From Verrucomicrobiales bacterium (GTDB lineage: Bacteria; Verrucomicrobiota; Verrucomicrobiia; Verrucomicrobiales; DEV007), in assembly GCA_017991025.1 (NCBI GenBank), contig JAGNMT010000159.1, positions 1 to 7,660 on the forward strand: a DNA stretch of 7,660 nucleotides. The letters are read 5' to 3'. Below are positions 4,735-7,660 of the stretch, piece after piece. Every line of letters starts with the position of its first letter. Position 1 is the first letter of the stretch. The notes below the pieces were generated by a model, which had not been told where the DNA came from, did no database searches, and worked only from the letters and a program-made list of their open reading frames with translations. The translations under genes were made by a program, and so were the position numbers.

Positions 4735-5289
4735 ATGTCTGAAACCCTCACAGATTCTGATTTTCATAAACCGTTCGTCCGCGCGTTGACGCAGTATGAA
4801 CGCATTGTGCGGGCGTATATTCGGGGAAGTGGGATTTCGCGACCGCAGGACGTCGATGAAATCATGCAGGATGTGTCGCTCGTTGCATGGGAGAAATTTG
4901 AGCAGTTGCGAAATGTCGATGAATTCCCCCGCTGGGCCTGCGTGATCGCTCGGTACCAGATTCTGATTTTTCGCCGAAAACATGCGCGCGACCGACTCGT
5001 TTTGAACGAAAAGGTCTTCGATCTCTTGCTGGAGGAGTCGCTTGAGGAAACTTCCATACAGGAGAAACGGCTCAATCTTCTACAGCGATGTCTGGAGAAA
5101 CTTCCGGATGCGAGCCGACGCTTGGTTCTTGCTGCGTATCAGCCCGGTTCGACGATCGATTCCCTCGCAACGGAGACGGGGAAGAAGGCGAACGCCCTCT
5201 ACCAGCAACTGTGGCGGCTGCGCCAAACCCTGGAGCAGTGTGTCGAGGATGCGCTACGCAATGAATCCGAAGCCCCTGAACGATCATGA
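4735..5289 (+). CDS. ECF-like sigma-70 factor, Rhodopirellula/Verrucomicrobium-type family
   Basis: A 184-residue protein with only sigma regions 2 and 4. Region 2 spans about residues 17-88: ERIVRAYIRGSG, the core-binding DVDEIMQDVSLVAWEKFEQ, and the -10 recognising part EFPRWACVIARYQILIFRRK. Region 4 spans about 113-172, with LEKLPDASRRLVLAAYQPGS and the helix-turn-helix IDSLATETGKKANALYQQLWRLRQTL. The WACVIARYQILIFRRK wording is typical of the large short-sigma family in planctomycetes and verrucomicrobia. The next gene overlaps by 4 nt and encodes a membrane anti-sigma-like protein, so this is a regulator pair. Targets are unknown; the neighbouring PSD1 cytochrome gene is an obvious candidate. 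No Shine-Dalgarno, and no clear promoter in the 183 nt before it. Confidence 0.87.
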   Translation: MSETLTDSDFHKPFVRALTQYERIVRAYIRGSGISRPQDVDEIMQDVSLVAWEKFEQLRNVDEFPRWACVIARYQILIFRRKHARDRLVLNEKVFDLLLEESLEETSIQEKRLNLLQRCLEKLPDASRRLVLAAYQPGSTIDSLATETGKKANALYQQLWRLRQTLEQCVEDALRNESEAPERS

Positions 5290-6299
5290 CGGAACAAGAC
5301 CACGAACGGATGCGTGATTATCTTGACGGAGAAATTTCGCCTGCAAATCTGGACGAATTGAATCGTCTTCTCGAAAATGACACAGAAGCCCGTGCCCGAT
5401 TTCGTTCTCTGGCGACCATGGAGGAAGGGCTGCGTGATCTCGCCGAAGTCCCGGCGATGTCACGACCGCACCCTGTTGGATCGGTGAATCGACAGGGTTC
5501 GTTCGTCGAACCAACCCCGTCTGAACGAAAAACGGGAACGGTGATTTCCATTTTTTTCAGTCGACCGGTCTATGCGGCTGCGGCCGGGTTGGTGATCGGG
5601 GTGTTTTGCACTTCTGCGATCTGGGCGGCATCGGAATCCGGACGGCAGAAAATCCTGACACTGATTCATGAGAGTTTTGAATCCGGTGCAGCTCCTGAAG
5701 TCACGGGAATCCCGATGAAACCTGAAGTATGGAGCGGGGATTATACGCAAGTGGTCACGAAACAGGATGGGCTTTCGCCACAGGATGGTGATCACATGCT
5801 GCGACTTTTGCGGGCGGATCACGAAGGAAAAGAAAACCCGGTGGGATATGTCGGTGATCTTTACCGGGTGATCGATTTGCACGGTCATGAATCAATCCTG
5901 GCAAACGACGACGCCATTGCTTCAGTTGAATCGGCATTTGGATCGGTTCCGTTTGACGAACCGGGGCGGTTTGTTTGCGGAGTTGCAATCTACGCCCTGA
6001 GCAGGCTGCCTTCGGGAACGGATGAATGGAAGAGACTTTTAGAAACGCAGAACAATCTGAATGAGAAAACCCTGGCGACGGTTCACCGTTGGATCCCACT
6101 TTCTCATACAGGAACTCAATGGCAGACCGGCAGGGCGGAATTGCGCCTTCCGATGGAGTCGCGTTTTTTGGTGATCGCGATTCATGTATGTGACCACAGT
6201 GCCGTCCCACCACTAGGCGAACCTCCGGCGGTCGAGTTTTCCGGTCAGTTTTTGGATGATGTGAGGGTCGTGCTGAGTCGCCGTAGTTCTGAATTTTGA
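5286..6299 (+). CDS. Membrane anti-sigma/FecR-like protein with extracytoplasmic beta-rich domain
   Basis: A 337-residue single-pass protein. The cytoplasmic N-terminus (about residues 1-52) has the pattern of small anti-sigma domains: RMRDYLDGEISPANLDELNR, then LLENDTEARARFRSLATMEE. It lacks the HxxxCxxC zinc motif. A linker leads to one membrane helix (about 94-114, PVYAAAAGLVIGVFCTSAIW). The outer part (about 130-335) is rich in predicted beta strands, beginning FESGAAPEVTGIPMKPEVWS and continuing with DGDHMLRLLRADHEG and VGDLYRVIDL, a layout like a jelly-roll sugar-binding fold; this is inference from pattern only. No FecR domain proper is recognisable. Its ATGA overlap with the sigma gene supports partner function: holding the sigma factor until an outer signal is sensed. 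Confidence 0.75.
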   Translation: MTEQDHERMRDYLDGEISPANLDELNRLLENDTEARARFRSLATMEEGLRDLAEVPAMSRPHPVGSVNRQGSFVEPTPSERKTGTVISIFFSRPVYAAAAGLVIGVFCTSAIWAASESGRQKILTLIHESFESGAAPEVTGIPMKPEVWSGDYTQVVTKQDGLSPQDGDHMLRLLRADHEGKENPVGYVGDLYRVIDLHGHESILANDDAIASVESAFGSVPFDEPGRFVCGVAIYALSRLPSGTDEWKRLLETQNNLNEKTLATVHRWIPLSHTGTQWQTGRAELRLPMESRFLVIAIHVCDHSAVPPLGEPPAVEFSGQFLDDVRVVLSRRSSEF

Positions 6300-6306
6300 G
6301 TTTTTG

Positions 6307-7660
6307 ATGAATACTTTTTTTCCCGGAATTTTCTCTACAATTTTACTGGTTGGTTCGACCCCGTTTGCGCGGGCAAATAAACCTGAGGCGATCATGCCCG
6401 AGCAGCATCAGGCTTTGTTCAAAGAGCATTGCGTGAAGTGTCATAACGCGGACAAGCAAAAGGGGAAATTCAGGGTCGATGATTTGACATTTTTGATCAC
6501 GGATGTTCAGACGGCCGAACGTTGGCAGCAGGTGCTCAATGCGCTGAACTCAGGAGATATGCCTCCGGAAGATGAGAAGCCGTTGCCGGATCAGGTGAAA
6601 ACGGATTTCCTCGATGATTTATCGAACGCGATGGTCGCCGCCCGAAAAGCGCTGGGAGATCAGAAGGGAGTGATCACAATGCGCCGATTGAACCGCCGCG
6701 AATACAGCAACACCTTGCGCGAATTGCTGGGGGTGACGATCAACGTGACGGAACTGCCATCCGATGTCGCATCGGACGGATTTGATACATCCGGATCGAA
6801 TCTCTTCATGTCAGGAAATCAGTTTGAGCAATACCAGTCGCTCGGACGCGAGGCTCTGACCGAAGCGTTTGAGCGGCAGGCCAATGCCGCAGTCGAGAAA
6901 AAAGAGCATTACGAGGCGGAGACCTGGACGCCGATTGTGAGAGATTACGTCGCGCATCAGGCTGATGCGAGGGATCGTGCCGGGAAATGGGTCAAGGCGG
7001 TGGAAGTCGCTGCGGCTCGACCGGAGAATGCGGAAATCGTCGCCAAAATTCGCGAAGAGGTCAAAAATCACGAGCCGCGCTTTCGGCGCGAATGGGCCCG
7101 CATCCCCGGCGCACCGGATCCCTTTACTTTTGGTTTTGATAAGGGAAATGAGAACGATGCGGATTTAGCCAATAGCTCCCTGGGGGAAGGATGGCAGAAG
7201 TATCATGAACATTATCTTCAACAACCGCACGTGGAGACCGGTGCTTATTTGGGCGTGCAGACGATGCATCCGGCTGAGTTGAATGTGAATTTTATCCAAA
7301 TGTTAGTTCCGTTCAGTTGGCCCGTTGGAAATTACGTGGTTCGGGTGCGTGCGGCGGCGGTAAAAGATGCGCCGCCGGAGCGATGTTTTGTCGAGTTCGG
7401 AGTCGATGCGCGTAGCGGAGGACAAGTGCTCAGCACGCACGAAGTGACCGGGACGATGGAAAATCCTCAGATCATTGAGATCCCGCTGGCGATGACGCGG
7501 GGAAATGCTGCGCGAGAAAATCGCACCATGTATCTGCGAGAAAGAGGGAGTTGGGACACCAATCCACAAGGCGGACTTGTTCGCGCCGAAGCGTTGAAAC
7601 GCAACGGCATTGGGCCGGAGCTCGCCTTGTGGGTGGATTGGTGGGAAATCGAACGCCTTC
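6307..7660 (+). CDS. PSD1/DUF1587-type planctomycete-specific cytochrome c protein, partial (open at right edge)
   Basis: 451 codons are visible from the ATG at 6307 and the frame is still open; family members often exceed 800 residues. Residues 1-23 look like a signal peptide (LLVGSTPFARA). A c-type haem site CVKCH (Cys42, Cys45, His46) follows, with a probable axial Met85 in GDMPPED. The DUF1587 domain is at about 125-185 (RRLNRREYSNTLRELLGV, LPSDVASDGFDTSGSN, FEQY). Next comes a charged helical stretch (about 185-270), and a beta-rich part (about 305-451) that could bind carbohydrate. DUF1592/DUF1588/DUF1585 would be expected beyond the edge. It starts 7 nt after the anti-sigma-like gene with no Shine-Dalgarno, so it is probably co-transcribed. 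Known: such proteins are abundant and exported in this group; polymer oxidation has been suggested but function is unproven. Confidence 0.85.
   Translation, partial: MNTFFPGIFSTILLVGSTPFARANKPEAIMPEQHQALFKEHCVKCHNADKQKGKFRVDDLTFLITDVQTAERWQQVLNALNSGDMPPEDEKPLPDQVKTDFLDDLSNAMVAARKALGDQKGVITMRRLNRREYSNTLRELLGVTINVTELPSDVASDGFDTSGSNLFMSGNQFEQYQSLGREALTEAFERQANAAVEKKEHYEAETWTPIVRDYVAHQADARDRAGKWVKAVEVAAARPENAEIVAKIREEVKNHEPRFRREWARIPGAPDPFTFGFDKGNENDADLANSSLGEGWQKYHEHYLQQPHVETGAYLGVQTMHPAELNVNFIQMLVPFSWPVGNYVVRVRAAAVKDAPPERCFVEFGVDARSGGQVLSTHEVTGTMENPQIIEIPLAMTRGNAARENRTMYLRERGSWDTNPQGGLVRAEALKRNGIGPELALWVDWWEIERL

Noticed and set aside
4207..4983. 258-residue minus-strand open frame
   Set aside because: It runs antisense through the PIN toxin and the start of the sigma gene, whose motifs are intact; no recognisable domain.

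Overview
The window looks like part of a Verrucomicrobiota genome (a planctomycete is the second choice). Two features point there: a short sigma-70 protein of the Rhodopirellula/Verrucomicrobium-type family paired with a membrane anti-sigma-like protein, and directly behind them the start of a PSD1/DUF1587-type cytochrome c protein, a family typical of the Planctomycetes-Verrucomicrobia group. Start codons in the window almost all lack a usable Shine-Dalgarno sequence. All family calls are by eye from translated motifs; no database search was possible.

Left part (1-2879, minus strand): one five-gene arsenic-type operon, read from right to left. It encodes an ArsR-family repressor, a two-fold repeated DUF318/ArsP-type permease, a 79-residue thioredoxin-fold CxxC protein (in the position of ArsE), an ArsF-like anchored CxxC protein, and an ArsG-like CcdA/DsbD-type membrane protein that runs off the left edge. 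Gaps between genes are 22-49 nt. The order resembles arsR-permease-arsEFG loci, in which ArsE/ArsF are linked to reduction of nitroaromatic arsenicals and ArsG to export of the aminoaromatic products. A compound dyad immediately upstream of arsR is a strong operator candidate.

Middle part (2880-3874): mostly non-coding and apparently decaying. It has the ars control region, a cluster of short CCAGGGACA repeats, a 20-bp-arm inverted repeat overlapping a plausible promoter, and a wrecked CobW/COG0523-type GTPase gene. In that relic the first ~24 codons are joined, out of frame, to the His-rich linker and C-terminal domain, so the GTPase domain is gone. The dyad before it could be an old metal-responsive (Zur-like) operator.

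Right part (3875-7660, plus strand): a VapBC-type toxin-antitoxin pair (ribbon-helix-helix antitoxin, PIN toxin, ATGA overlap) with a perfect dyad over the antitoxin start. It is followed by the sigma factor, the membrane anti-sigma-like protein (again an ATGA overlap) and, 7 nt later, the PSD1-type cytochrome protein, open to the right edge. These last three look like one transcription unit in which a regulator pair sits with an exported haem protein.
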